Source of the DNA: Ulva prolifera
Lineage: Eukaryota; Chlorophyta; Ulvophyceae; Ulvales; Ulvaceae
Assembly (NCBI GenBank): GCA_023078555.1
Contig: CM041199.1
Location: forward strand, 1,925,101 to 1,989,100
Direction: 5' to 3'
Length of the DNA: 64,000 nucleotides
The translations under genes and the position numbers were made by a program. The notes under the pieces are model-generated. The model was not told the origin of the DNA and did not search any database. It worked only from the letters and a program-made list of their open reading frames with translations. This document shows positions 24,001-34,050 of the stretch, in pieces (position 1 is the stretch's first letter; the number at the start of each line of letters is the position of its first letter).

Positions 24001-25490
24001 GCACACAACCTTACCCTCTTCATGCGCGGACCACGACATCGGCGCCCGTGCCAGTGCTGATTGCTATGTACTGATTGCCAATTTGTTCGACCGGTCATCG
24101 GTCATGCAGCCCTTGAGATCGCGCACGTCGACAGGAAGCGCAATGGTCCAGCTGCAACGACTGGACAATTCTCACGCCGGCCAACCGCATGTCGGCTCAG
24201 CAGACCCCCACTTGTTCACCCATCCCCCACTAGCGTGCACGTGGTGCACCCTGACATCACCGCCTGTGTGTGTCACCAACCCAGCCCCACGTGTGCAGGC
24301 GGGCGCGCCGGCCGTGCACGGCTGCATCCGCCCCGGCTGCGTCTTCCTGACGCTGGACATCGGCCTCCGCCTCGACGAGCGCCGCGCGGCCACGGCCGCC
24401 GGCGCGCTCTCCCTCCTTGACCACCTCACCAAGTGGTGCAGCTGCTGGCGGGAGCTGCGGGTCGCGCTGCAGGTCGGCAACAGCCTCGCGATCTCCGTGG
24501 TGCGCTGCCCCCTAACCCCTAACCACTCCATACTTGCGCCGCTGCGCGCGTGGCACACGTACGGCCCTCGGCGCGATGGGTATCTGTCTGCGACCGGTGG
24601 GGCTGCTGCGTTGGTCGCTGACTTACGGGGTGTCTGCAGCCCGGGGAGCAGCCGGTCGCGATGCATCCGGATATACCGCCGCTGAACGACATGATGCCGG
24701 TCGTGACGTCGGTGTCCCCGCGCGTCATGCTGTCCGACGGCGAGACGCCGCTGCGGGTAACGGTACACGGCGAGCACCTCGGGCGCGCCGTGCCAGCGGA
24801 CCGCGGTGGCAGCGGCGGCGCCGCGGCGCCAGGGCCGGAGAGCGTGCGCAAGGCGGTGTGGGGCCGCACTGCGGCCGCAGCGGCGGCCGCCGCCGCCGCC
24901 GCCGGCGGCAGCGCCGCCGCGCCCGCCGTCGGCGTCGTGAACTGCGACTGCGACCTCGAGGCCGACCTCGCGGCCCCCCGGCCACAGAGCGTCAGCGTGA
25001 TCGCACGCTGCCGCTGCGATGACCACCTCACGCTGCGCACGTCGTGCGCTGCGGGCGTGTCCCCGGATTCGACTCTCGAGGTCGAGTTCCGGCCGCCGAA
25101 AGTGGCTCCCGGCGGCGCGGAGGTCATCTGGATCGAGGTCTGGTCGGGCACCTACCTCTCACCTGCCATCCCGGTGCTCGTGACCCCAGACGTCGACCTC
25201 GCGTGCGCCGTTGAGAAGCTGCTGAGCAGGTCCCAGAGCCTCCGCAGCAGCGGCACCCGGGTGCGACCCCCCTTTTGCACCCATTTCGACAGTCTGACTG
25301 TCATCCCGCCCGCCCCCGTGCGGGTGCGGGGGTAGCAGGTTTGAGAGGCCGTGGTGCTGCAGCCGGCGGCGGCAGCTCGCAGTGGACTGAAGAGCCGACT
25401 GGTGGTGTGCAGGCGGCGCAGGAGAACTACCAGGCGTGGGAGGACAGCTTGCTACTGTCTCTCTGCAGCAGCGGCGGCCACTCTGGGTGA
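21068..25490 (+). CDS. Large SBP-domain transcription factor (SPL1/SPL7/CRR1 type)
   Basis: Seven exons (21068-21143, 21478-21658, 21836-22022, 22634-23692, 24299-24499, 24640-25260, 25413-25490) give about 800 residues. A short acidic/aromatic N-terminal motif (WHRSEWDFDP) resembles that of large plant SPL proteins. The SBP zinc domain spans residues 121-197 with all ligands: C121, C126, C143, H146 and C162, C165, H169, C181, followed by a basic nuclear-localisation stretch (RHNARRRKQR). Conserved C-terminal blocks (472-501 LWGCTPDSLPANLQDAILSW; 502-568 IRPGCVFLTLDIGLRLDE; 575-700 VTSVSPRVMLSDGETPLRV) are those of large SPLs. Such proteins bind GTAC cores; the group includes the copper regulators SPL7 and CRR1, but the target here is inference. 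Intron 3 begins with GC. The 3' end is the weakest part: ankyrin repeats of longer relatives were not found. Confidence 0.87.
21183..21230 (+). repeat. 12-nt tandem repeat, four units, in SBP intron 1
   Basis: Four successive units start TGGTAC (TGGTACTCTTCG, TGGTACGCTCCG, TGGTACTCTCCG, TGGTACCATCTC). They sit in intron 1 of the SBP gene. Each carries GTAC, the core that SBP domains bind, so self-regulation is conceivable but this could equally be a simple minisatellite. Confidence 0.85.
22420..22511 (+). repeat. Dispersed repeat B, copy in SBP intron 3
   Basis: About 90 nt with GGGCCTGATGACATAGAACC, ATTCCGAATATTTCGGTCTG and GGCAGCCCCGAAAATGCTGC matches the blocks at 33351-33450 and 63875-63972 in order and spacing. 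It lies inside the GC-AG intron of the SBP gene. Confidence 0.85.
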
Positions 25491-26336
25491 TCCTCCCCGG
25501 CGCCGCGGCTGCTCGCAGACCCAGCCTGCGCCGTCTGCTACATCTGAGGTGTGGGCATACTATGCACTGCGTAGCTGCTGCACCCCCCGTCGGCTGCGGA
25601 GCTCCATGGAGCGCATCAGCTGAAGCAGATCGGGAGAGGCCTGGCGTTGCTTGTTACTCTGCCAGGTGTCGCCAGCTCTCGCCGGAGCTGGCCCAGCGCC
25701 TCGGATGCCCTGCCACAGGCCCTCAACTTCAAGAGACTGTGTCCATGCGTCTCCGTTGACTCTAACGGCTCCGGATGGTGCCATGCATGTGCAAATATGT
25801 GCCGCTGATCTGGCCACCCTGACATGGATGGTCAGGCCAGGTGTCGGCGTGAAAGGGATGTTCGAGGTGCAATTGGCAGGAAAAGCTTTGTTTTCTCGTT
25901 CAGGTGTGGAGGACGGACGAATGGGATGTCACTGTACGTTGTGAGACCAACACTCGGCATGCTTTTGCAGAGCGGCCGATGTTGCTATGCCAACTTGATC
26001 GGCTTCAAGCACGCATGAAATGCCGCATGGTGCATAATCAGGAAGTCAGGATGGGAGTTCAGATTGAGGGCATCTTTTGAAATGCCTGCTCAAAGCCTTT
26101 GTTGTAGGGCTAGCAGGCGTCCTGTGTCCTTGGCGATTGCGTCTGTTTCCGCTGCCTTTGTGTGTGGAGGCTGTGAGGTTCTAAATGACTTCCCGGAGCC
26201 CTCCTTCCTGTTGAGTTGCACACCACAACTGCACAGCTCACAGGATCAGCGCATGCTGTGTCCTTCATGAGGTAGCATCCCACCACAAAGCCTGTACAGC
26301 TGCACCTGCCATCTGTGGTGTCTGAAGCCTGGTATC

Positions 26337-27787
26337 GTGCGAGACAGAATAGTTTCACGCCTTGATGCAGCCAAGATATGGTTGAATCCCTCGTTGTCTG
26401 TTGACATGATGCAGCGGCGTGGGAGGCAGATGCCCTTGACGTCTTCAGTGATCACATGTCTGCAATGTGTTTCACGTAGATGGTTGCTTCGGTTTGGAGT
26501 GCAATTTTGGCGCCGGGCAAACGACATGTCATCAGTATACGCCCAGCCCCTCTTTGAACAGGTGCACCAAACCTATCGGCGTCAGTTGCGGACTGAGTTG
26601 CACCATCTAATGACTACGTGTTCGGCCCTCACCTGGCAAGCCGACAACAACTGCGATCCTGTTTCTACGGGCACTGGCCGTAGGAAGTGTTTCGCTGCCG
26701 AGGTGGCCATCCTGCGTGGCGTACTGCCTCAGAGTACCCCCTACCAAGCAATTTTAGCCACTACTGCAATTGCTCCTCCAAGGCTTGTTCGCAATCACTG
26801 CAAGCCCATCCACCACAGCGCTCAGGTCAACAGCTTTGCCAGCATGCTATACCAGCGTTTTGTGTTGAATGAAATATTCACTAAGCGGTATCCCCAAGAT
26901 GAAATAGACAACTTCACATTACAGGCACCACACGCTAAATCTGTCACAGCTCTAGGCAAGGAGCGCTGTGTTTACTACCGCCACGGACAGTGAATACAGC
27001 GATTAGCCGTGATGCATGAGAGCCGGTTCCGGCATGCAGTGTGGCAGGCGCTTGCACCGCCTGGTCCTCCCAACCGTGTCTCCGGCATTCCGTGGGCCGA
27101 TGTTGCGGCCAGACGCGTTGTGGGCGTGGGTGGTGGAACGCCAGATGTTGCAATTCGCCTGGCTACCCTGTGTCAACATCGCCTTGTGTTCTTGCACTCA
27201 GTGGCGCGAGTCAGAGAGTTCCCGGCAGCACGTGGCTTGAATACATCGTTCAATTGCGGCTGTCGGAATGTCTACGTCCCAATGGAAATGGCTATTCCAC
27301 CATGCATACATACAGACCTGGGGTGCAGGCCGCTGCCTCTTGGTAGCAGGTGTTCATGGCGATGGGCCGCGAGAAGGTGGGGAACATCATGTTTGTGCCG
27401 CCTGATGACCCTTTGCGCATAGGGGATGTGTCGGTTGTGAACCCCTGGGCTGGCACATAGGCGCGCTATAGCTATTGCAGCCGGGCGGCTCGGGAGGGCG
27501 GGTCTGCTGCGGACGTGCAGGACGTGCAGAAATGCACCGCTATTCACGCGACCCGCGCGTACGACCCTGATGCATACAGCTTTGTGCCGTTGTCGCATGA
27601 GACGCTTGGTCGGTTGGGGCAGCCTGCTATGGATCACTTGAATCGACCGGTGGAGGTTGCGTCTCGGTGGGGTGTGGTGGACCATTCGGATCAAGCCGAT
27701 CTGATGCAGATGCCCTGGAGCGTGCTATACTGGCCTGCCAAGCAAAGGCCTGTGCCAGTGATTAATATTTCGTTTGAATGCTTTTAG
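26337..27787 (+). pseudogene. Decayed LINE-like retroelement fragment
   Basis: Three successive plus-strand frames (26337-26993, 27009-27422, 27515-27787), GC-poorer than the exons around them, seem to be pieces of one coding region. The clearest match is the C-terminal pattern of some algal and protist non-LTR elements: a DVSVVNPWAG block, then an Ala/Lys stretch, then FVPLSHETLGRLGQPAMDHL. No intact reverse transcriptase core is visible, so only a 3' part is present. It is broken into at least three frames. The family call is from memory of the pattern; it could also be a fragment of another retroelement class. Confidence 0.4.
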
Positions 27788-27847
27788 CCTAGTAGGCTAT
27801 ACGACGCCCGCGGCTCGAATCAACCTATAGCTTGCTAAGCTATAGGT
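27785..27847 (+). repeat. Two adjacent hairpins after the LINE-like fragment
   Basis: TAGCCT-AGT-AGGCTA at 27785-27799 and ACCTATAGCTT-GCT-AAGCTATAGGT at 27823-27847 are perfect inverted repeats with 3-nt loops. They follow the last LINE-like frame directly and could be the 3' structure of the element. Confidence 0.7.
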
Positions 27848-27899
27848 GCTCCGTAGGTGGCATATTGCAATATTTTAGCACTTGTGCCCTGCGGCATAT

Positions 27900-27965
27900 G
27901 TGGTCCCGTTAACTCGGAGTTGTCAATGTCCAACAGGATACGGCTCAGTAAATTCAGATTTACTC
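27900..27965 (+). repeat. Dispersed repeat A, intergenic copy
   Basis: It reads TGGTCCCGTTAACTCGGAGT, TGTCAATGTC, CAGGATACGGCTCAGTA and CAGATTTACT in order. This is one of the best preserved copies of repeat A. Confidence 0.85.
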
Positions 27966-28612
27966 TATGCAGCCACACGCCTGTGCTGACAAGGACAACC
28001 GCGAGGAGGCGGGCAGCACCATGAATCTAGCTCCAGGCGAGGCTCGTTTGCGTCATCTACACGGTACACGTCCCGCTGCCCTCTGTTGGCGGCCCCTCTC
28101 CCCCCACGTCCCTCCGAAACAGCCGGGGTTGGCATTCAGCCTGAAGCCCACCAGCACCACCCCAGCCACATTACATGCTGCTTTGCGCATCGGCATGCCG
28201 GAAGCAGGCATGCATGCACCGACGGTAGCTGCAAACGCCCCCCACATAAAAAAAACAAAACCAAACAAAAACTGTGTGTCGGGCACTGCGGCAGGGATTG
28301 CCATCGCTCTCAGACCAGCAGCGGGGTGCGGCCGGCCTGCCACTGCCAGCGGGGCGCCCTCTTTTTGCTCTGCAGCACGCGGTGAAAGCTCGATTGTTGG
28401 GGGGGCAGGGCCAAGCGGACTCGCCGGCCCGAACAAATGCACGGCCGCCTGATGTAAAAGGACATGTGAAGCGGAAGTCAAGAGAACCAGCAGGCATATG
28501 AGACGTGGTCGAGGCATGTCGGTGCACGGAGGGGTTGCATGGCCGGGGGTGCTTGTGGACGCTAGGCCGTCTCCGCCATGGCTAGAGGGGGCCGCAATCG
28601 CCGGGAGAGGGC

Positions 28613-31600
28613 TCACGCAACAACGTGGAGGCCGAGGTACGTTGCGAATGCAGAGATCCAGAGCGTCATCGGTACGACCGCGAGCAGGTACTGCCGGAAG
28701 AGGAGCCGCGCCAGGACGGGCGCGAGGCTCTTCGTCTCCTCGCGGAGGTTCACCATCAGCACGAGGTTCTGCGCACTCGGCATGCAGCTCTGCAGCAGCA
28801 GAGCGCCGAGGCAGACGCGGCACGGCGGTAGCGCGCCCGCGGCGGAGAGCCCGTGCACCACCGCCAGCGTCGCCGCCGGCAGCGCCAGCAGCCGCACCGC
28901 GGCCGTCGCGGCGAGCAGCCGCGCCTCCCACCGGTCCACCGGCACGAGCACGCGCGCGAGCGCGGCCCAGCCGCCGTCGGCGGCTGCGCCGCCGCCGGCG
29001 GCGGCGGCGGCCGCCGCGGCCGCGGAGCGCGGCGGGAGGAGCGAGGCGCCGAGCACGACGAGCTGGATGACGAGGGTCGCGCTGCCGAGGAGCATCATCG
29101 TCTCAGCGGTGCAGCGCAGCGCGGCAAGCGCGGCGGTCAGCTCCCACGGCAGTCGTGCCGCGAAGTCCGCAACGGCCGGGTTTGCCGGCATTAGCAGAAG
29201 TGGCCCTACAAGCACATGCCTCACATCACGGGCTGTGCAGACCCTCTCTTGCGACCTCACAGAGCGCCACGAAGGGCGTCCGGTAGGGCGCTCACAGCTG
29301 TGAACATTTGCGTGCTCGCAGACCCAAGCGCATGCAACCACGCGTGCTCAACAGCCGCACCTCACGATCCAGCAGGCAGTCAGGTGAGTAGAACGCAGGG
29401 GCGCACCGAGGGGGCTCAGGCCGAGTAAGAGGCCACATGACGTGGCAGCCAGTGGCGGGTTCATGATGCGCTTGAAGCTCTCAAGCCACGGCGGGGCGCG
29501 CTCCGCGTGCCGCGGCGGCGCTGGCGCGCGGCGCCGCTTCGCCCCCCTGCCCAGCAGCGGCAGCTCGATGCGGGCCACAGCATGCGGGTCTGCAATCGGG
29601 GTCATCTTGATCGCCGGAAACGCCCCCGGGCCGTCCCCGCCGCCACCGCCGGTAATCGGGACGAGGCCCCCCGGGCCCCCCACGACCTCCGGCCGCTCTG
29701 CAGACCCGAGGCCGTTGCCGCCGGCATCGCGGTCGGCGCCGGCGCCGGCGACGGCACCGCCGCCGCCGTCGCCCGTCGCAGGAGGTCCGCCGGGGTCGGC
29801 AAGGGTCCGCGGGACTGCGGCCCCGAACGACTCCATGCGGCGCAGCTCGGCCACGGAGGGCAGGTGGACCATGTCAGTTGGGAGAGCGCTCGGCGCGATT
29901 GGCGTCAGGGGCGCCGGCGTCTGCTGCGGCGCGGCGAGACTGACGGGCGCCGGCGCCGTCGTGCCGTTTGTCGAGTGCATGCGCTCAACTGCAGCATCGA
30001 GAACGTCATGCATACATGGCCACGCTGCTGTCCAGGTGCGTATGCAGAGCTAGGCCACATTTAGCAGCAGCGATCACTGTCAAATCAGGGCCTTGGGAAT
30101 ACTTGGGGAGCTGTAAACTGCTGCGGCTGCGTCGCCAAGTGGGATGGATGGGGCAGCAGCAGCACCCTCGATGTCACCAGCGCATACAACAGCAGTCACC
30201 CACAGGCATGCGTGATGCCGTTGCGGCGTACCAGGGGATCCCGGCGCTGCAGGCGCCCCCGCTGCGGCTCTGCCGCCGCCGGGTGGCTTGGGTGTACCGT
30301 CCGCCCCGGCTCCACCCTGTTCCGCCCCCCCGGCGCGGCCCTCCAGCATGTCGTCCGCCGCCGACGTCAGCCGCCGCAGCCCGAGCGTCCAGAACATCGG
30401 GCTCCAGCCGAGGAGGAACAGCGCGATTGCACCTGTGGCCACCCCCTCCGTCCCGGGGGGGATGAGCGACATGAGGAAGAGGAGGGGGAGGGTGAGGGAG
30501 TTGCCGAAGGCGCAGGCGGTCTGGACGAGTGCACGCATGCCCGGGGGCGCCGCGGCGGGCGGTGGCTGCAGCGCGGCGGCGATGCCCGGCGCTCCGGCGC
30601 TTTGTGCGACTGAGGCGGCGATGGCGCGCTGCGCGGCGGTGGGGGCCGCCGGGGCGGGCCGCACCGCCCACGCTGCGGCGAAGTGGCCGAGGGTGAAGCC
30701 GACGATGACCTGCAACACTCGCGCAGTGGTGTATGCATGATATTCATGCATTAGTAGTCGCTTGTGGGACTGGCAGTGGTCGTGGCACGGCAGGTGCGGA
30801 CTGGGTCTCTGCAGCCATGGACACTCGTATGCGATTGGAACCGGCTGGAGTTGCACGAGAGACGGGACGGGCTCGGCGGAGCAGCCCTAGGGCATCGCAG
30901 ACCTGAAGACACCATGCATGGCCATGCGGTGCCTCTTGGATGTGTAAGCTACGGCTGGAAACTGCATGCATGGCGGGGTAGCGAGGGCATCCCTCTGGCC
31001 CTGGGTGTTGCGCTCAACAGCTGTATATCTGCCTGTTTCATCACAGCGCGGGTGCATGGACCTGATGGAAGTGGGAGGGCGCCGCGACACGAAGCCCACG
31101 CGGAGCAGGCGCGGTGACCAGGTTCTGAACACAACATATCGTTATTTTCTGCTATTCTCATGTGAAGGCAGGAGGTGAACGTCACAGTCGTTCGGTGCCA
31201 CAGCCTCAGGCCGAACACAGGGCACGTCAGAGAGGCTCGATGGCACGGCTCAGCCCACAACGCAGCTCCAGGGCAACACCTGCTCGGGCACACCACAGGC
31301 ATCATGGTCACACATCGAGGTGAGCGTGTGGTGGGAGCGCGGAACTTGAGAGTGGTTGTACGGCTGGCGCTGCTGTGTTGTGGACAAGAATGCACACCAG
31401 GCCTTGCTGTGGATGCATCGGGCACGTCACTGTGCACCCGCGAGCATGACATCCTACATGAGGCAGCGGAGTGGATTTGTATTCATATTGCCGCGGAGCT
31501 GGTGAGGATTGCCGCTATCGGCCACACCTGAAGAATTGCTGTCACTGCCACCATCAGATAGCGCGGATCGCCTTGAGACGTGGCCAATGTCTCCGCGGAC

Positions 31601-31770
31601 TTGATGAGCAGCGTACATGGTATAGTGACGTTGAATGCCACCCTGGAGAGCACTTGCGGCGTTGACTCCGGGAGGCGTCCGCTCTTCATCAGCAGCATGA
31701 TGGCTGAGCAAGCCAGGCCGAGCTTGAAAGTGGTCTTGCACGTCAGCAGAAACATGTCCTGTGAGATCAT
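28613..31770 (-). CDS. PILS-type auxin efflux carrier family membrane protein
   Basis: Four exons (coding order 31528-31770, 30232-30709, 29407-29988, 28613-29205) keep frame and give 631 residues. The N-terminal half has membrane segments with VLSRVAFNVTIPCTLLIKSA and TACAFGNSLTLPLLFLMSLI, the latter holding the family's FGN motif; the C-terminal half has RIMNPPLAATSCGLLLGL, PSAQNLVLMVNL and further helices. Between them (about 200-385) lies a long Gly/Pro/Ala-rich loop, as in PIN/PILS proteins, with GWSPMFWTLG before it. Family members move auxin or related small acids across the endoplasmic reticulum or plasma membrane; the algal substrate is unknown. The ATG at 31770 was chosen because it precedes the first hydrophobic segment and is the nearest in-frame one. 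Intron phases 0/1/1 match at all joins. Confidence 0.85.
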
Positions 31771-33008
31771 CGACGGCAGGCCTACGATAGCCCGGCATTT
31801 CTGCCGGGTGAATGGTTCATGGAATGAGCGGTCGACGTCTACGTGGTGCATGCGATGAATGGGACTCCTGCGGACGGCCGTGTGCCCTATGCGCACGCCT
31901 GCCCCTGAACATCCGAAGAGAGAAATGATACTCATGATTGGCGTACTCGAAGACTGCCCGATGTCTCAACATGTCCAGAGCACTCGGCACTGCATGTGGT
32001 TGGACGTTGCAATGCACAAGCCCACAGCCTTCTTCCAAACGAGCGCTCATCATCAGCACGTTGCTTTCGTCAATGCCTGGCTGGAGCCTCAGCATGCTGC
32101 CTGAACTGCACCGGCGTGGTCATTGTAGTCATGCGGACATTCGTTTGCGTGTGGCGCTGGTGCACTGGCACTGACAGCAGTGTGGCCGGTAGTTCACAAA
32201 GGGTATATGCGGCAGAGCGTGCTGCTTCGCAACAACGCTGCCTACATATTTGGAGCTGATCTTGCAGCTCACCTTGCTAGACTTTTGTATGGGCTGCGCC
32301 CAGTGTGTCGCTCAGGTCCACGCTCATGTCCACTCAAATCGACCATGTCTGGCTCTCAGGTCGTGCAAGGCATTCGGCAGTTCGTCCCTGCGTGAATCAA
32401 CATCAAGAGGCAAAAGATTGCCCTTTCTCGTGCCGCGTCTTAGGCTCTCACTCATGGACCTCGGTTTCCGCGCCATCTGTCGAAAGGTGGACATCAACGG
32501 AGACCATCAACAGGCGAAACGATGGTATCGCTCCGGCGCGCTTTTTGAGTCCTTCAATCACGCAGACGCAATTTGCCACATGTCTCCCAGGGCTGTCATG
32601 CTCCGACAAGGGTCACAGCTCGACTTGTCACACACCGGTACCTGGGTGGACAAAATGCAGCGCTGATCTGTTTGGTTTACAAGGAAAGAGCCGGAGAGGC
32701 TGGTAGCACCACCAGGGAAACGCACAGGCACAGCAAGCTGATGTGTGGATGTGCGTCATATGAGCAGCCCGCACAAGCAGCAAGGACGTCACAGACCCAA
32801 GGCAGCAACCAAGTGAATCACCCGAAACCAGTGTGCTGGACAGGAACAGGCAGCCACTCTCACATGAAGTACTCCAAGGCACATATAAGTGTATGTCTCC
32901 ATGAGCGATGATTTTGGGCTTGTAGCGCCGCATGTCTATGCCCATCAGCAGACCCTCTGGTATGGCATACACACAAAATTCAGCTTAAACTGAAGTAGCA
33001 CAGTGTTG

Positions 33009-33048
33009 CAATCCAGTGGAATAGCGGCCATATCACTGGAGTGCCACA
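33009..33048 (+). repeat. Short copy of the foldback family
   Basis: GCAATCCAGTGGA is followed by ATAGCGGCCA and then TATCACTGGAGTGCC, so the two arms of the 2416-2514 element face each other across 10 nt. It looks like the same unit with its inner hairpin missing. Confidence 0.65.
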
Positions 33049-33177
33049 CAACGACCTGACCTTCTGCCGCACAGGCATCTACATCACCTGCGAGGTCATA
33101 AGTACACAACACTTGTTATGGTCACAAGGACCGGGTACAACTGACGCTCAACAATGGGGGCATGGCCCACACGGCAT

Positions 33178-33245
33178 GTGGTCCCGTTCATCGGGAGTTG
33201 TCAACGTCCTCTACAGGATACGCCTCAGTGTACCCAGGTTTACTT
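33178..33245 (+). repeat. Dispersed repeat A, intergenic copy
   Basis: Contains GTGGTCCCGTTCATCGGGAG, TTGTCAACGTCCTCTACAGG and ATACGCCTCAGTG in the consensus order. It lies about 105 nt upstream of a repeat B copy. Confidence 0.85.
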
Positions 33246-33350
33246 GACATGCGGCTCCACGGGATGGCCTGCAATCGCTCCAGAAGCTGAGCGTGTGGCG
33301 ACCAAGTAAGACGCAATGCGGCCATTGCACAGTGACCGGGACCTCTCCTG

Positions 33351-33450
33351 TTGGGTCATCGGGCCCGATCGCAAAGGAAAACTCCGAATGTTCAGGTCTA
33401 CTTTTTGGTTGGCAGCCCTGGACATGCTGCAAAGTGACCCGACACTTCAG
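33351..33450 (+). repeat. Dispersed repeat B, intergenic copy
   Basis: TTGGGTCATCGGGCCCGATC, AACTCCGAATGTTCAGGTCT, TTTTTGGTTGGCAGCCCTGG and CATGCTGCAAAGTGACCCGA follow one another as in the copies at 22420 and 63875. Confidence 0.85.
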
Positions 33451-34050
33451 TGGTGGAACCGGGGGTGCCATCGAGACCACGTGCCGCCTCGGTGATCCTC
33501 GCATCGTCGAGTACTCACTGTCTGATCACAGTCCTAAGGTAGTTGGACACGCAGTCTACTGCGCTGCTCATGCGGTCATGTCACTGTGCCCTACACCATA
33601 CCACACAGAGTGGCGGACGAAAACACGCAATGGGAGACAATCAGTCCTGTGAATATTGTACAATTGGTTACGGATCTCTGTCTGCATCTGCATATATGCA
33701 CATAGCTGCCATCAAAGACTCGACAACGGTGGGATATCTTCCTAGGCTTCGCCTCACTACCTCACAAAACGATAACGCTCTCTGTCATGATGGCGAAGGG
33801 CGGCAACGTGTGAGACTACGTGCTGTGCCGCGTGCGGTGCACGGCGTGCCACACAATCCATGGCACCGGAAGCCACGGTATCGGCAGGGCGCTGCAGCAA
33901 GAGTTGCGAATCTGAGATCGCACCATGTTCCACGTTGACGCGCAAGTGCAGCAGGTCACTGTCATCATCTGTATTGGTTTGGAAGCCTGTAGTGGTGCAC
34001 TTGGATCCTTCAGCACACAATAGCCTGCGGGCACTGGTTCACGTCTGACC

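Larger units (their letters stand above)
25491..28612. other. Spacer with LINE-like remnant; possible SBP 3' sequence
   Basis: The first 800 nt may contain the SBP 3' UTR or unrecognised terminal exons. A frame at 25436-25759 is open but lacks recognisable SPL sequence. From about 26.3 to 27.8 kb lies the LINE-like fragment, then two hairpins (27785-27847), repeat A (27900-27965) and the 3' region of the PILS gene, with TTACA (TGTAA on its strand) at about 28169. Confidence 0.5.
31771..34050. other. Head-to-head spacer with repeats A and B
   Basis: This 2.3-kb spacer holds the promoters of the PILS (-) and BtuF-like (+) genes. A foldback fragment (33009-33048), repeat A (33178-33245) and repeat B (33351-33450) lie in a row in its right half. 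No gene is seen. Confidence 0.6.

Noticed and set aside
26246-26527. Minus-strand AYTDDM sequence resembling a reverse transcriptase YxDD box
   Set aside because: It is on the strand opposite to the LINE-like fragment and no flanking reverse transcriptase motif is visible. Four residues are too few.
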